Shown: in pieces, positions 34,331-42,617 of the stretch
How the letters are laid out: the number at the start of each line of letters is the position of its first letter
Position numbering within the stretch: position 1 is the first letter of the stretch
Source of the DNA: Streptomyces venezuelae
Lineage (GTDB): Bacteria > Actinomycetota > Actinomycetes > Streptomycetales > Streptomycetaceae
Assembly: GCF_008642295.1 (NCBI RefSeq)
Contig: NZ_CP029190.1
Span: 5,687,501-5,751,500, forward strand
DNA: 64,000 bases
Direction: 5' to 3'
Position numbers and translations under genes: made by a program
The notes under the pieces: generated by a model
Databases searched by the model: none
What the model was told of the DNA's origin: nothing
What the model saw: only the letters and a program-made list of their open reading frames with translations

Positions 34331-35872
34331 CTACGGGGTGACCCGGCGCGGCAGGCCGAGCGGGTTGGCGTCCCGCAGTTCCGGCGGCAGCAGCGGGTCG
34401 GGCACCGACTGGTACGCCACCGGGCGCAGCCAGCGCTCGATGGCGGTGCCGCCGACCGAGGTGGAGTGGGAGGTCGCGGCCGGGTACGGGCCGCCGTGGT
34501 GCTGGGCGGGTGCCACCGCGACCCCGGTGGGCCAGCCGTTCACCACCACCCGTCCGGCCAGCCGGGTGACCCGGTCGATGAGCTCGGCCGCCGGGCCGGG
34601 TCCGCCCGCGGTCTCGGCCGCCGACAGCTGGAGGGTGGCGCTCAGGTTGCCGGGGAGCCGGTCCAGGACGGTGGCCGCCTCGTGCTGGTCGGCGTACCGG
34701 GCGAGGACGGTCACGGGGCCGAAGCACTCCTCCAGCAGTACGGCGTACGCCGGATCGGTGAGCCGTCCGGCGGGCACCGAGAGGAACCCGGCGGCGACGG
34801 TGTGGCCGCCGGACCCGCCGTCGCCCGCGTCGGGGCCCGGGCCGGCCGCGACCGGGGCGGTGACCTCGGGCAGTGCCGCCCGCTCGGCCACGCCGGAGAC
34901 GAAGCCGTCCCGCATCCGATGGTCGAGCAGTACCCCGGGGCCGGTGTCCGCGAGGCCCTTGGCCAGGGCCTCGGCCAGCCGGTCGCCGTCCGGGCCCGCC
35001 GGTACGAGGACCAGGCCGGGCTTGACGCAGAACTGGCCGACGCCGAGGGTGACCGAGCCCGCGAGGCCGGCGCCGATCTCCTCGGCGCGTTCGGCGGCGG
35101 CGGACGGGGTCACCACGACCGGGTTGAGGGAGCCGAGCTCGCCGTGGAACGGAATGGGCACCGGCCGGGCCGAGGCGGCGTCGAACAGGGCCCGCCCGCC
35201 GCGGATGGAACCGGTGAATCCGGCGGCGGACACCAGCGGATGGCGGATCAGGTCCAGGCCGGCCTCGAAACCGTGGACCACGGCGACCACGGCCTCCGGC
35301 AGCCCGACGGCGACGGCCGCCCGGCGCAGCAGCGATCCGCACAGCTCGGAGGTGGCGGGGTGGTCGGGGTGGGCCTTGACCACGACGGGGCAGCCGGCCG
35401 CCAGGGCGCTCGCGGTGTCCCCGCCGGGAACCGAGAAGGCCAGCGGGAAGTTGGAGGCGGCGTACACGGCGACCACGCCGAGCGGCACCTTGTAGCGGCG
35501 CAGCCCGGGCCGCGGCGGGGCCAGGTCCGGGGCGGGGTGGTCGATCCGGATGTCGAGGTAGGAGCCCTCCTCGACGGCATCGGCGAAGGCGCGCAACTGG
35601 TAGGTGGTGCGGGCCAGCTCGCCGGTGAGGCGGGCGGTCCCGAGGGCGGTCTCGGCGTCGGCCGTGCGGACGACCGCCTCCGCGGATCCGTCGAGCAGTT
35701 CCGCGGCGGCGCGGAGGAAGGCGATCCGTGCGGTGCGGTCGGCGAGCGCGGTGCGGGAGGCGTGGGCCGCCCGTACGGCTTCGTCCAGGTCCTGGGGTGT
35801 GGCCTCGGCCGCAACCTGCTCGCGCTGCTTCCCGGTGCGGGGGTCCACACTCCAGACTGGTGTTGCTGCCAT
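34331..35872 (-). CDS. Aldehyde dehydrogenase, alpha-ketoglutaric-semialdehyde type
   Basis: A 513-residue NAD(P)+-dependent aldehyde dehydrogenase. It resembles 2,5-dioxovalerate (alpha-ketoglutaric semialdehyde) dehydrogenases used in sugar-acid or hydroxyproline breakdown. Visible motifs are VVAVYAASNFPLAFSVPGGD near 135, AGFTGSIRGGRALFD near 225, the general-base FHGELGSLNPVVV near 250, and the nucleophile Cys in GVGQFCVKPGLV near 290. ATG at 35872 lies eight bases after AGGAGG. It is divergent from an IclR regulator and has an inverted repeat 20 bp upstream, so it is probably induced by its pathway substrate. No other pathway enzymes are adjacent. Confidence 0.87.
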   Translation of the reverse strand: MAATPVWSVDPRTGKQREQVAAEATPQDLDEAVRAAHASRTALADRTARIAFLRAAAELLDGSAEAVVRTADAETALGTARLTGELARTTYQLRAFADAVEEGSYLDIRIDHPAPDLAPPRPGLRRYKVPLGVVAVYAASNFPLAFSVPGGDTASALAAGCPVVVKAHPDHPATSELCGSLLRRAAVAVGLPEAVVAVVHGFEAGLDLIRHPLVSAAGFTGSIRGGRALFDAASARPVPIPFHGELGSLNPVVVTPSAAAERAEEIGAGLAGSVTLGVGQFCVKPGLVLVPAGPDGDRLAEALAKGLADTGPGVLLDHRMRDGFVSGVAERAALPEVTAPVAAGPGPDAGDGGSGGHTVAAGFLSVPAGRLTDPAYAVLLEECFGPVTVLARYADQHEAATVLDRLPGNLSATLQLSAAETAGGPGPAAELIDRVTRLAGRVVVNGWPTGVAVAPAQHHGGPYPAATSHSTSVGGTAIERWLRPVAYQSVPDPLLPPELRDANPLGLPRRVTP

Positions 35873-35891
35873 GCCCACTGCCTCCTGGATC

Positions 35892-35907
35892 GTTCAGTAT
35901 TCTGAAC
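35892..35907. promoter_or_regulatory. Inverted-repeat operator before the aldehyde dehydrogenase
   Basis: GTTCAG-TATT-CTGAAC, two perfect 6-bp arms, starts 20 bp upstream of the aldehyde dehydrogenase ATG in the divergent gap shared with the IclR gene. It is a plausible IclR-family binding site. Confidence 0.6.
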
Positions 35908-35974
35908 GCCGTTCCGGTGGATGAATGATCGAACCTGCTGCGGACTCTATTTCCGCGTCCACCAGGTGACAAGT

Positions 35975-36020
35975 GGCACCGAACGGCACCGAACGGCGCC
36001 CATGGGTGCCCAAGGGTGCC
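35975..36020. repeat. Nested 46-bp palindrome of 10-bp-phased hexamers
   Basis: Five hexamers begin at 35975, 35985, 35995, 36005 and 36015, exactly 10 bp apart: GGCACC, GGCACC, GGCGCC, GGTGCC, GGTGCC. The outer pairs are inverted copies of each other around the central self-complementary GGCGCC. It lies 28 bp before the IclR regulator start, on its leader or promoter. It could be a multimeric operator on one DNA face or an mRNA hairpin. Confidence 0.75.
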
Positions 36021-36048
36021 GAGAGGCGACAGAGGGGAAGGGCAGTCG

Positions 36049-36834
36049 ATGTCCACAGCGGAGGCGGCGGGCGCCGCGCCGGCGACGGCACCGGTCAAGT
36101 CGGCGGTGCGCACGGTCCTGTTGCTGGAGCACTTCGCGGCCCGGCCGGGACTGCACAGCCTGGCCGACATCCAGAACGACCTCGAACTGCCCAAGTCCAG
36201 CCTGTACATGCTGCTGCGCACCCTGGTGGACCTCGGCTGGGTGGAGACCGACGCGAGCGGCACGCGCTACGGCATCGGCGTACGGGCCCTGCTGGTCGGG
36301 AGCTCCTACATCGACGGGGACGAGGTCGTGGCGGCGGCCCGGCCCAGCCTGGACCGGCTCTCGGACGAGACCACCGAAACGATCCACCTGGCCCGGCTGG
36401 ACGTCACCAGCGTGGTCTACCTGGCGACCCGCCAGTCCCAGCACTATCTGCGGCCCTTCACCCGCGTGGGGCGGCGGTTGCCGGTGCACTCCACCGCGCT
36501 CGGCAAGGCCCTGCTGGCCACCCACACCGACGACGAGGTGCGGCTGCTGCTGCCCGAGCGGCTGGAGGCGGTCACCCCGCACACCATCACGGACCGGGAG
36601 CAGCTGATCGAGGAGCTGGCCCTGGTACGGGAACAGGGGTACGCGGTGGACCGCGAGGAGAACACCCTCGGGCTGTGCTGCTTCGGTGTGGACATTCCGT
36701 ACCGCACGCCGGCCCGGGACGCGGTCAGCTGCTCGGTGCCGGTGGCCCGGCTGACCCCGGGGCACGAGCAGGCCATCAAGGCCGCGCTGTTCGAGGCGCG
36801 GGACCGGCTGACCCTGGTGACCCGGCGGATGTGA
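36049..36834 (+). CDS. IclR-family transcriptional regulator
   Basis: A 261-residue regulator with an N-terminal winged helix (residues 20-85, HSLADIQNDLELPKSSLYML, TLVDLGWVETDASGTRYGI). The C-terminal IclR effector-binding domain is marked by ARLDVTSVVYLATRQSQHYL, VHSTALGKALLATHTDDEV and the Cys-containing ENTLGLCCFGVDIPYR. ATG at 36049 follows GAGGGGAAGGG. Divergent orientation and the intervening palindromes imply control of the aldehyde dehydrogenase gene and of itself. Confidence 0.9.
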   Translation: MSTAEAAGAAPATAPVKSAVRTVLLLEHFAARPGLHSLADIQNDLELPKSSLYMLLRTLVDLGWVETDASGTRYGIGVRALLVGSSYIDGDEVVAAARPSLDRLSDETTETIHLARLDVTSVVYLATRQSQHYLRPFTRVGRRLPVHSTALGKALLATHTDDEVRLLLPERLEAVTPHTITDREQLIEELALVREQGYAVDREENTLGLCCFGVDIPYRTPARDAVSCSVPVARLTPGHEQAIKAALFEARDRLTLVTRRM

Positions 36835-36852
36835 GGCCGGAGCCCGTGATTC

Positions 36853-36870
36853 CTCCCCCGGGCGGGGGAG
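36853..36870 (+). terminator. Hairpin after the IclR gene
   Basis: CTCCCCC-GGGC-GGGGGAG, a 7-bp GC stem 18 bp after the IclR stop, followed by no U-run. Probably a terminator. Confidence 0.55.
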
Positions 36871-36925
36871 CGGGTTCCCCATTGCGGGGGAGGTGGCGGG
36901 GCGCGGCGGGCCCGATCGTTGAGGC

Positions 36926-37915
36926 ATGACCACGGGATACTTGCACCAGACGCCGCCGGCCCCCGCTCCGACGGCCCCCGCTCCGCTGGGCCCCGCCCGC
37001 CGGGCGCTGCGCTCCATCGCGATCGCAGCGGCCGTGCCCTATCTGACCCTCAAGACCGCCTGGCTGGCGGGGAGCCGGATCGGGATCCCCGAGGGCAGCG
37101 TGCTGCGCGAGCCGGGCCTGTTCTTCACCGTCGCCAATGCCGCGACCCTGCTGATGGACGTGGCGCTGGTGGTGATCGTCCTCGCACTCACCCAGCCGTG
37201 GGGGCGGCGCATACCGGCCTGGCTGATGGCCGTTCCGGTGTTCACGGCGACCGGGCTGCTCACCCCGATCGTCGGCGGGTTTCCCGCGGTGACGCTCTTC
37301 CGGGCACTCGGTGGCGAGCCGGACCCGGCGCAGGGCGGGGCGAGCGAGCCCTTCCTGGACGCCTGGGTGTTCAACGTGGTCTACGTCGGCTTCTCCGTGC
37401 AGGCCCTGGCGCTCGCCGGACTGTTCGTGCCGTATGCCCGAGAGCGCTGGGGCCACCTGTGGCAGGGGCGTCTCGGGCAGCCGATGTCCGCTGCGATACG
37501 GGCGGCGGCGGTGGCCGGAGCGGCGGCGGCACTGGTCTTCGCGGCCGTGGAGCTCTACTGGACGTGCGGCGGCACGGCCGGGCTGAGCGCCGGGCTGGCG
37601 GCCACCTGGAGCTCCGATTCGGCCGTGATGGCGGTGGTCCACTCGCTGAGCGCCCTGGCCGGTGCGGCCGGCGGGCTGCTGCTCGCCTTCGGCGGTCGGC
37701 GGGCCGTCCGAGGACCGCTGGCCCTGGCCTGGGTGGCGGGTTCGGCCGCGGCGGCCTGGGGGCTGTGGCTGGGTATAGCCGCTTTCGGCCCGGAGGCCGA
37801 TCCCGGCAAGCAGGCCACCACCGTGATGCAGCTCGCCTACGCTGGCCAAATGATCACCGGACTGCTCGTCGGAACCGTCCTGACCCGGTTCCTCACCAGC
37901 CGCCGCACCGGATGA
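36926..37915 (+). CDS. Polytopic membrane protein upstream of a two-component system
   Basis: Function not recognised. The 329-residue protein has an N-terminal Pro/Ala-rich stretch and about eight transmembrane segments (SIAIAAAVPYLTLKTAWLAG, AATLLMDVALVVIVLALTQP, IPAWLMAVPVFTATGLLTPI, FNVVYVGFSVQALALAGLFV, AAAVAGAAAALVFAAVELYW, LAWVAGSAAAAWGLWLGIAA and others). It ends 10 bp before the sensor kinase gene in the same direction, so it is likely cotranscribed with it and may be its target or a signal-input partner. ATG at 36926 has only a weak GAGG nearby. Confidence 0.78.
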   Translation: MTTGYLHQTPPAPAPTAPAPLGPARRALRSIAIAAAVPYLTLKTAWLAGSRIGIPEGSVLREPGLFFTVANAATLLMDVALVVIVLALTQPWGRRIPAWLMAVPVFTATGLLTPIVGGFPAVTLFRALGGEPDPAQGGASEPFLDAWVFNVVYVGFSVQALALAGLFVPYARERWGHLWQGRLGQPMSAAIRAAAVAGAAAALVFAAVELYWTCGGTAGLSAGLAATWSSDSAVMAVVHSLSALAGAAGGLLLAFGGRRAVRGPLALAWVAGSAAAAWGLWLGIAAFGPEADPGKQATTVMQLAYAGQMITGLLVGTVLTRFLTSRRTG

Positions 37916-37925
37916 GCCGCGCCGG

Positions 37926-39239
37926 ATGAGACGACTGCTCGCGGCGCCGGTCGGGCTCCGCTGGGTGCACCTGATACTCGGCGGCGCCCTGCTGATGCCG
38001 TACTACCTGCTGGCCTCGGTGGTGGCCGGGATGATCGGCGCGGGCGACTTCACCTCCCTCGGCGTACTGCTCCTGATCTATGCCGGAGCCCTTCCGATCG
38101 CCGCCCTCACCGCCCTGTTCCCTCTGGTCCGGCCGATGTCGGTGGCGGTGGTCCGGGCCATGTGCGGAGTGCCGGGGGAACGGCTGGCCGAGGGGCCGGC
38201 CGGGTCCTGGGCCGCGCGCTGGCGGGCCTCGGCCTGGTGGGCCCTGCACCTGGGGGTCGGAGCCGTCGTCAGCGGGGTGACCCTGGCCGTGCCGCCGATG
38301 GGGGTGGTGCTGCTCGTCCTGCCGTTCTCGACCCGGCTCCAGCGGGCCGAGCTCGGGCTGGACTGGTTCTCCACCGGAGCCCCCGTCTATGCCGCGCCCT
38401 TCCTCGGCCTCCTGCTGCTGGCCGCCCTGATCCTCTGTGCCGCGGGGGCCGGGGCACTGCTGGCCCGGCTGGCGCCCGTCCTGCTCGGGCCCACCGCCGC
38501 CGACCGGCTGGCCGCCGCCGAGGAGCGGGCCGCGGATCTGGCCGTCCGCAACAGGCTGGCCCGCGAACTGCACGACGCGGTGGGGCACGCCCTCAGTGCG
38601 GTCACCCTGCAGGCGGTGGCCGCCCGGCGGGTGCTGGACACCGACCCGGAGTTCGTCCGGGAGGCGCTGGCCGCCATCGAGGACACCACCCGGCGCACGG
38701 TGGGCGAGCTGGACGCCGTACTGGGCCTGCTGCGGGACGGGGACGCGGCCCGGCCCGACGCGGCGCCCGCCCCCGGCCTGCACACCGACCTGGAGGGCCT
38801 GCTCGCCCGCACCCGGGCGGCCGGCACCCCGGTGGCCGAGCGCCAGGATCCGGGCCCGGCCGGCAGCTGGGAGCGGCTGCCGGCGATCGTCTCCCGGGAG
38901 GCGTACCGGATCGTCCAGGAAGGCCTGAGCAACGCGATGAAGCACGGCGGCGGTCCGGTGGAGCTGAGCATCACCGTGCAGGCCGCACCCGGCGGGCAGA
39001 ACACACGAGAACTGGAGATCAGCATGACCAACCCACCGGCCCCGGCCGGAACCCGGGCCGACCGCACCACCGGCGGCCGGGGCCTGCGCGGCACCGCCGA
39101 GCGGGCCGCGCTGCTCGGCGGCACCGTGGAGGCCGGCCCCCGCGAGGGGCACTGGCGGCTGCGGGCCGTCCTCCCGCTCGGCGCCGAACCGGGCACGGGC
39201 CGGTCCGGCGCGGCCGACCCGGCAGGCGGCCCGCGATGA
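37926..39239 (+). CDS. Sensor histidine kinase (NarL/DesK-type, HisKA_3)
   Basis: A 437-residue membrane kinase. The first 190 residues carry about four to five transmembrane segments with no recognisable extracellular sensor domain. The dimerisation/phosphoacceptor helix is RLARELHDAVGHALSAVTLQ (about residue 213), with His in ELHDAVGH. The HATPase domain includes AYRIVQEGLSNAMKHGGG (N-box) and TTGGRGLRGTAERAALLGG (G-box). ATG at 37926. Its TGA overlaps the response-regulator ATG (ATGA), making a coupled pair. The signal may be sensed within the membrane. Confidence 0.92.
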   Translation: MRRLLAAPVGLRWVHLILGGALLMPYYLLASVVAGMIGAGDFTSLGVLLLIYAGALPIAALTALFPLVRPMSVAVVRAMCGVPGERLAEGPAGSWAARWRASAWWALHLGVGAVVSGVTLAVPPMGVVLLVLPFSTRLQRAELGLDWFSTGAPVYAAPFLGLLLLAALILCAAGAGALLARLAPVLLGPTAADRLAAAEERAADLAVRNRLARELHDAVGHALSAVTLQAVAARRVLDTDPEFVREALAAIEDTTRRTVGELDAVLGLLRDGDAARPDAAPAPGLHTDLEGLLARTRAAGTPVAERQDPGPAGSWERLPAIVSREAYRIVQEGLSNAMKHGGGPVELSITVQAAPGGQNTRELEISMTNPPAPAGTRADRTTGGRGLRGTAERAALLGGTVEAGPREGHWRLRAVLPLGAEPGTGRSGAADPAGGPR

Positions 39240-39901
39240 GCCGGCCGCCGCTGCGGATCGTCCTGGCCGACGACGAGCGCATGGTCCGCACCGCCCTGCG
39301 GGTCATCCTCGAGGCGGAAGAGGACCTGACGGTCGTCGGCGAGGCCGTCGACGGAGCCGAAGCCGTCTCCCAGGCCCGGGCCCTCGGCCCCGACGTGGTG
39401 CTGATGGACGTCCGGATGCCCGGCATCGACGGCATCCGGGCCACCGAGCAGATCCTCGCCACCATGCCGGAGCCGCCCCGGATCGTGGTCGTCACCACCT
39501 TCGAGAACGACTCCTATGTCTATGGGGCGCTCCGCGCCGGAGCCTCGGGGTTCCTCCTCAAGCGGGCCGACCCGGAGGAGCTCGTCGGCGCCGTCCGGCT
39601 GGTCGCCCGGGGCGACTGCCTGCTCTTCCCCGCCGCGGTCCGCGCGCTCGCCGACCGGCACGCGGCGGCCACGGCCCCGGCCGCCGCGGCCTGGGTGGAC
39701 CGGCTCACCGAGCGGGAGGCGGATGTCCTGCGGCTGATGGCGACCGGACTGTCCAACCACGAGATGAGCGAACGGCTCGGGGTCGGCCCGCAGACCGTCA
39801 AGACCCATGTGGCCGCCGTGCTGTCCAAGACCGGCTCCCGGGACCGCACCCAGGCGGTCATCGCCGCGTACGAGGGGGGCTTCCTCATGAAGAAACCCTG
39901 A
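39236..39901 (+). CDS. Response regulator, NarL/FixJ family
   Basis: A 221-residue two-domain regulator. The receiver domain (8-125) has acidic pocket LADDERM, phosphoacceptor Asp in VVLMDVRMPGIDG, and the Thr and Lys of VVTTFENDSY and GFLLKRADP. The LuxR-type HTH (155-215) is LTEREADVLRLMATGLSNHE then MSERLGVGPQTVKTHVAAVL. It is phosphorylated by the upstream kinase and acts as a DNA-binding regulator. Targets are unknown; the preceding membrane-protein gene is the obvious candidate. Confidence 0.94.
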   Translation: MSRPPLRIVLADDERMVRTALRVILEAEEDLTVVGEAVDGAEAVSQARALGPDVVLMDVRMPGIDGIRATEQILATMPEPPRIVVVTTFENDSYVYGALRAGASGFLLKRADPEELVGAVRLVARGDCLLFPAAVRALADRHAAATAPAAAAWVDRLTEREADVLRLMATGLSNHEMSERLGVGPQTVKTHVAAVLSKTGSRDRTQAVIAAYEGGFLMKKP

Positions 39902-39963
39902 GAACTCCGCCACAATCGGGGCAGAGCGGAACGCCTGGTGCCGCCGGTGCGTCCTCCAGGGGG

Positions 39964-41409
39964 ATGAACAAGACGATCAGGCGTGCGTCGGTCTTCTGTC
40001 TGCTGCTGGTTCTGGCCCTGCTGGTACGGGTCACCTGGGTGCAGGCATACCAAGGCCAGGCCCTCGCAGAAGACGAACACAACCAGCGGAACACGATCGC
40101 GGCCTACGCGAACCCGCTGGGCAACATCATCGTGGGCGGGGAGGCGATCACCGGCTCCCTGCAGACGGGCGGCAACACGTACGGCTACAAGCGGACGTAC
40201 ACGAACGGCGAGCTCTACGCGCCCGTCACCGGCTACAGCTCGCAGGTCTTCGGCAAGACGCAGCTGGAGTACGTCTACCGGGACGTCCTGAACGGCGCCG
40301 ACAACCGGCTCAAGACCCCCATGGACGTGTTCACCGACAAGCGCGCCGACCCGGGCAACGTGCTGACCACCGTCGACGCCGAGGTGCAGAAGGCCGGTTA
40401 CGAAGCCCTTCAGGGGAAGAAGGGCGCGGCCGTCGCCATCGACCCCGCCACCGGAGCGATCCTCGGCATGGTGGTCAACCCGTCCTACGACCCCAACCGC
40501 ATCACCGGCGCCCTCGACGGGGCGGCCTGGAAGGAGCTCTCCGCCAACCAGGGCAAGGCACTGGAGAACCTGGCCGCCCGCAACCCGATGGCCCCCGGTT
40601 CCACCTTCAAGCTGGTCACCCTCGCGGCGGCCCTGGAGAACGGCCTCGTCGGCTCACTGGACACGCCGACCGGCATCCCGGACCCGTACACCATCCCGGG
40701 CTCCAGGACCCTGCTGAAGAGCGAGGCGGGCTCGGCAGCCTGCAACAACGTTTCGGTGCGCACCGCCCTGCGGCTGTCCTGCAACAACGTCTTCGCGGAG
40801 CTCTCCTCCCGGCTCGGCCAGGACAAGATGCGGGCCATGGCGGAGAAGTTCGGCTTCAACCAGGAGCAGCGCATCCCGTTCCGCGCCGACCCGGGCAAGT
40901 ACCCCTCGGACAAGATGTCCAAGGACCAGGTCGCGCAGACCGGCATCGGCCAGTTCGACGTCCAGGCCACCCCGCTCCAGATGGCCATGGTCACGGCCGC
41001 CATCGAGAACGGCGGCAAGCTGGTCGACCCGCACATCGTCTCCCAGGTGACCGACTCCGGCGGCAGCGTGCTCGAGTCCTTCGACGACCCCAAGTCCCGG
41101 CAGGTCATCAGCCCGGAGACCGCGTCGAAGCTCCAGGACGCCATGCGGACCGTGGTCGCCGAGGGCGGCGGCAAGCCGGCCAAGGTCGAGGGCGCAGAGG
41201 TCGGCGGCAAGACCGGGACCGCGCAGCGCGGTGTGAACAACAGCATTCCGCCGCTGGCCTGGTTCACCTCGTACGGGAAGCTGGGCGGCAAGCAGATCGC
41301 GGTCGCGGTGATGATCGAGAACTCCGACACCGACCGTTCGGAGATCGGCGGCGGCAAGCTGGCCGCCCCGGTCGCCCAGAAGATGATGCAGGCCTGGCTG
41401 AAGGGCTGA
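39964..41409 (+). CDS. Class B penicillin-binding protein (peptidoglycan transpeptidase)
   Basis: A 481-residue membrane-anchored transpeptidase that cross-links peptidoglycan outside the membrane. One N-terminal helix (residues 8-28, ASVFCLLLVLALLVRVTWVQ) precedes a short PBP-dimer region. The penicillin-binding domain has SxxK at Ser213-Lys216 (APGSTFKLV), SxN at 272-274 (LSCNNVFAEL) and KTG at 416-418 (VGGKTGTAQ). It is full length and resembles the PbpA/FtsI-like sporulation or division PBPs. The last 139 bases of the gene and its trailer are duplicated 3.6 kb downstream, flanking an accessory island, so the annotated 3' end may come from the element. Confidence 0.92.
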   Translation: MNKTIRRASVFCLLLVLALLVRVTWVQAYQGQALAEDEHNQRNTIAAYANPLGNIIVGGEAITGSLQTGGNTYGYKRTYTNGELYAPVTGYSSQVFGKTQLEYVYRDVLNGADNRLKTPMDVFTDKRADPGNVLTTVDAEVQKAGYEALQGKKGAAVAIDPATGAILGMVVNPSYDPNRITGALDGAAWKELSANQGKALENLAARNPMAPGSTFKLVTLAAALENGLVGSLDTPTGIPDPYTIPGSRTLLKSEAGSAACNNVSVRTALRLSCNNVFAELSSRLGQDKMRAMAEKFGFNQEQRIPFRADPGKYPSDKMSKDQVAQTGIGQFDVQATPLQMAMVTAAIENGGKLVDPHIVSQVTDSGGSVLESFDDPKSRQVISPETASKLQDAMRTVVAEGGGKPAKVEGAEVGGKTGTAQRGVNNSIPPLAWFTSYGKLGGKQIAVAVMIENSDTDRSEIGGGKLAAPVAQKMMQAWLKG

Positions 41410-41422
41410 CCGGCCGCCCCCC
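41284..41422 (+). repeat. Direct repeat, copy 1 (3' end of the PBP gene)
   Basis: 139 bases, from GGCGGCAAGCAGATCGCGG through the stop codon to the C-run after CCGGCCG, are identical to 44877-45015. This copy is part of the intact PBP gene. Together with copy 2 it brackets the accessory island. Confidence 0.95.
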
Positions 41423-41444
41423 CCTGGGGGGAGGGGGCCGGTCA
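41407..41444. terminator. Hairpin whose arms contain the stop codons of both convergent genes
   Basis: TGACCGGCC (41407-41415) pairs with GGCCGGTCA (41436-41444). The left arm starts with the PBP TGA stop and the right arm holds the complement of the methyltransferase TGA stop. The inner C7/G-rich sequence can extend the stem. It is likely a bidirectional terminator at the left island boundary. Confidence 0.75.
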
Positions 41445-42611
41445 GCCCACTCTGGGAACGGGGTGGGTGGGGGAGTCAAGCCAGGCCTGCTCTCCCTCGC
41501 TGTCCACGGTCAACCCGAACCGCTCGAAGTCGGGCCGGCCCTGCGCGTCCCACCACACGTAGGCGGCTTCCGTCTCGTCCCAGAGTCGCCGGGGTCCGGA
41601 CTGCACGACCTCGAAGGAGACGGCTTCGGGTTCGTAGTCGGCGGACGCCCACGAGTGGCCGTCGCTGCTGTAGGTCCACAGCGTGTACGAACCATCGTCG
41701 TAGCGTTCCACGGTCCAGAACGCCTCCGCCATCTGGAGTCCGACGGCGAATTGGACCAGCCATCCGCCGACATCAGCGGGTGAGAGGCCCGTGGTGCTCC
41801 TGTCACCGTCAGCGGGCCACGCCTGCCCCTTGAGATAGGTGTCATGCGGCGGCCGGCTGGGTCGCTGCTGCCGAAGGCGCATGAACGCACTGGAACGCGT
41901 GAACGGTCCGCTCGCCGTGTCGCCGTCCACGGTCAGCCGCACGATGGCTTCCCCTCCATAAGGCGTCCCCCAGGGCGCCACGATCAGTCCGCCAGTCCGC
42001 GTCTGCGTGATCCAAGCCCGGGGAACTTCCCCGATGGAGCATGTTGCTTCCACCCGGTCGTAAGGCGCCCCCTCGGGATAGCCGACTCGTCCATCCCCTA
42101 CGACGACCAGCGGAGACAGTCCGGCATTGCGGTGGTTCTCCTGTGCCTCCGTCGCAACGTCCGCGTCGAACTCCATGGAGATGACGTTCTCAGCGCCCAA
42201 CCGGTGACCGAGAAGTGCGGAATTCCACCCGGTGCCCGTGCCGATCTCAAGAACCCTGAGCCCGTTCTTCACGTCGAGATCAGCCAGCATCGAGAACACC
42301 ATGCGGGGCTGGGAACTGGAGCTGGACGGAGTCTTGCCCAATCCGTCTCCAGTGTGGGTGCCGTCGTCCCACTGCGTGGTCAGCGGAATGTCCGAGTACA
42401 CCGCACTGAACCACCCGCCGGGTTCCTTGGCGCGGTCCACTACGGGGTTCTGCCGCGTGCCGTCCGCGATGCCCGGCCAGATGCGGTCAGGGACGAACAT
42501 GTCCCGGGGGACTGCCTTGTACGTCGGCAGCCAGTGAGATTGCAGTGCGCCCGAAGCAACGAGCGCAGAGGCGAGCCCCGAAGGGCCCACCTCCTCTTTG
42601 CGCGCGGTCAT
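41442..42611 (-). CDS. PIMT-like O-methyltransferase, RiPP-cluster type
   Basis: A 389-residue SAM-dependent methyltransferase of the protein-L-isoaspartate methyltransferase (PCMT) family. The PCMT-type N-terminus is LPTYKAVPRDMFVPDRIWPG (near 30), followed by YSDIPLTTQWDDG near 72 and SSSSSQPRMVFSMLADLDVK near 95. The SAM motif is VLEIGTGTGWNSALLGHRLG (about 119-138), with VVVGDGRVGYPEGAPYDRVE near 168. The last 180 residues form an extra domain absent from housekeeping PIMT, as in methyltransferases that modify Asp residues of ribosomal peptides. ATG at 42611 is 6 bp after the peptide gene, suggesting coupled translation. No ATP-grasp ligase or lanthipeptide synthetase is adjacent, so the substrate is inferred. 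Confidence 0.82.
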   Translation of the reverse strand: MTARKEEVGPSGLASALVASGALQSHWLPTYKAVPRDMFVPDRIWPGIADGTRQNPVVDRAKEPGGWFSAVYSDIPLTTQWDDGTHTGDGLGKTPSSSSSQPRMVFSMLADLDVKNGLRVLEIGTGTGWNSALLGHRLGAENVISMEFDADVATEAQENHRNAGLSPLVVVGDGRVGYPEGAPYDRVEATCSIGEVPRAWITQTRTGGLIVAPWGTPYGGEAIVRLTVDGDTASGPFTRSSAFMRLRQQRPSRPPHDTYLKGQAWPADGDRSTTGLSPADVGGWLVQFAVGLQMAEAFWTVERYDDGSYTLWTYSSDGHSWASADYEPEAVSFEVVQSGPRRLWDETEAAYVWWDAQGRPDFERFGLTVDSEGEQAWLDSPTHPVPRVG

Positions 42612-42617
42612 CCGGTG

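Noticed and set aside
41284..41422. Site-specific integration at a tRNA gene
   Set aside because: The duplicated sequence is a protein-coding 3' end and no tRNA-like cloverleaf or integrase gene was found in the window.
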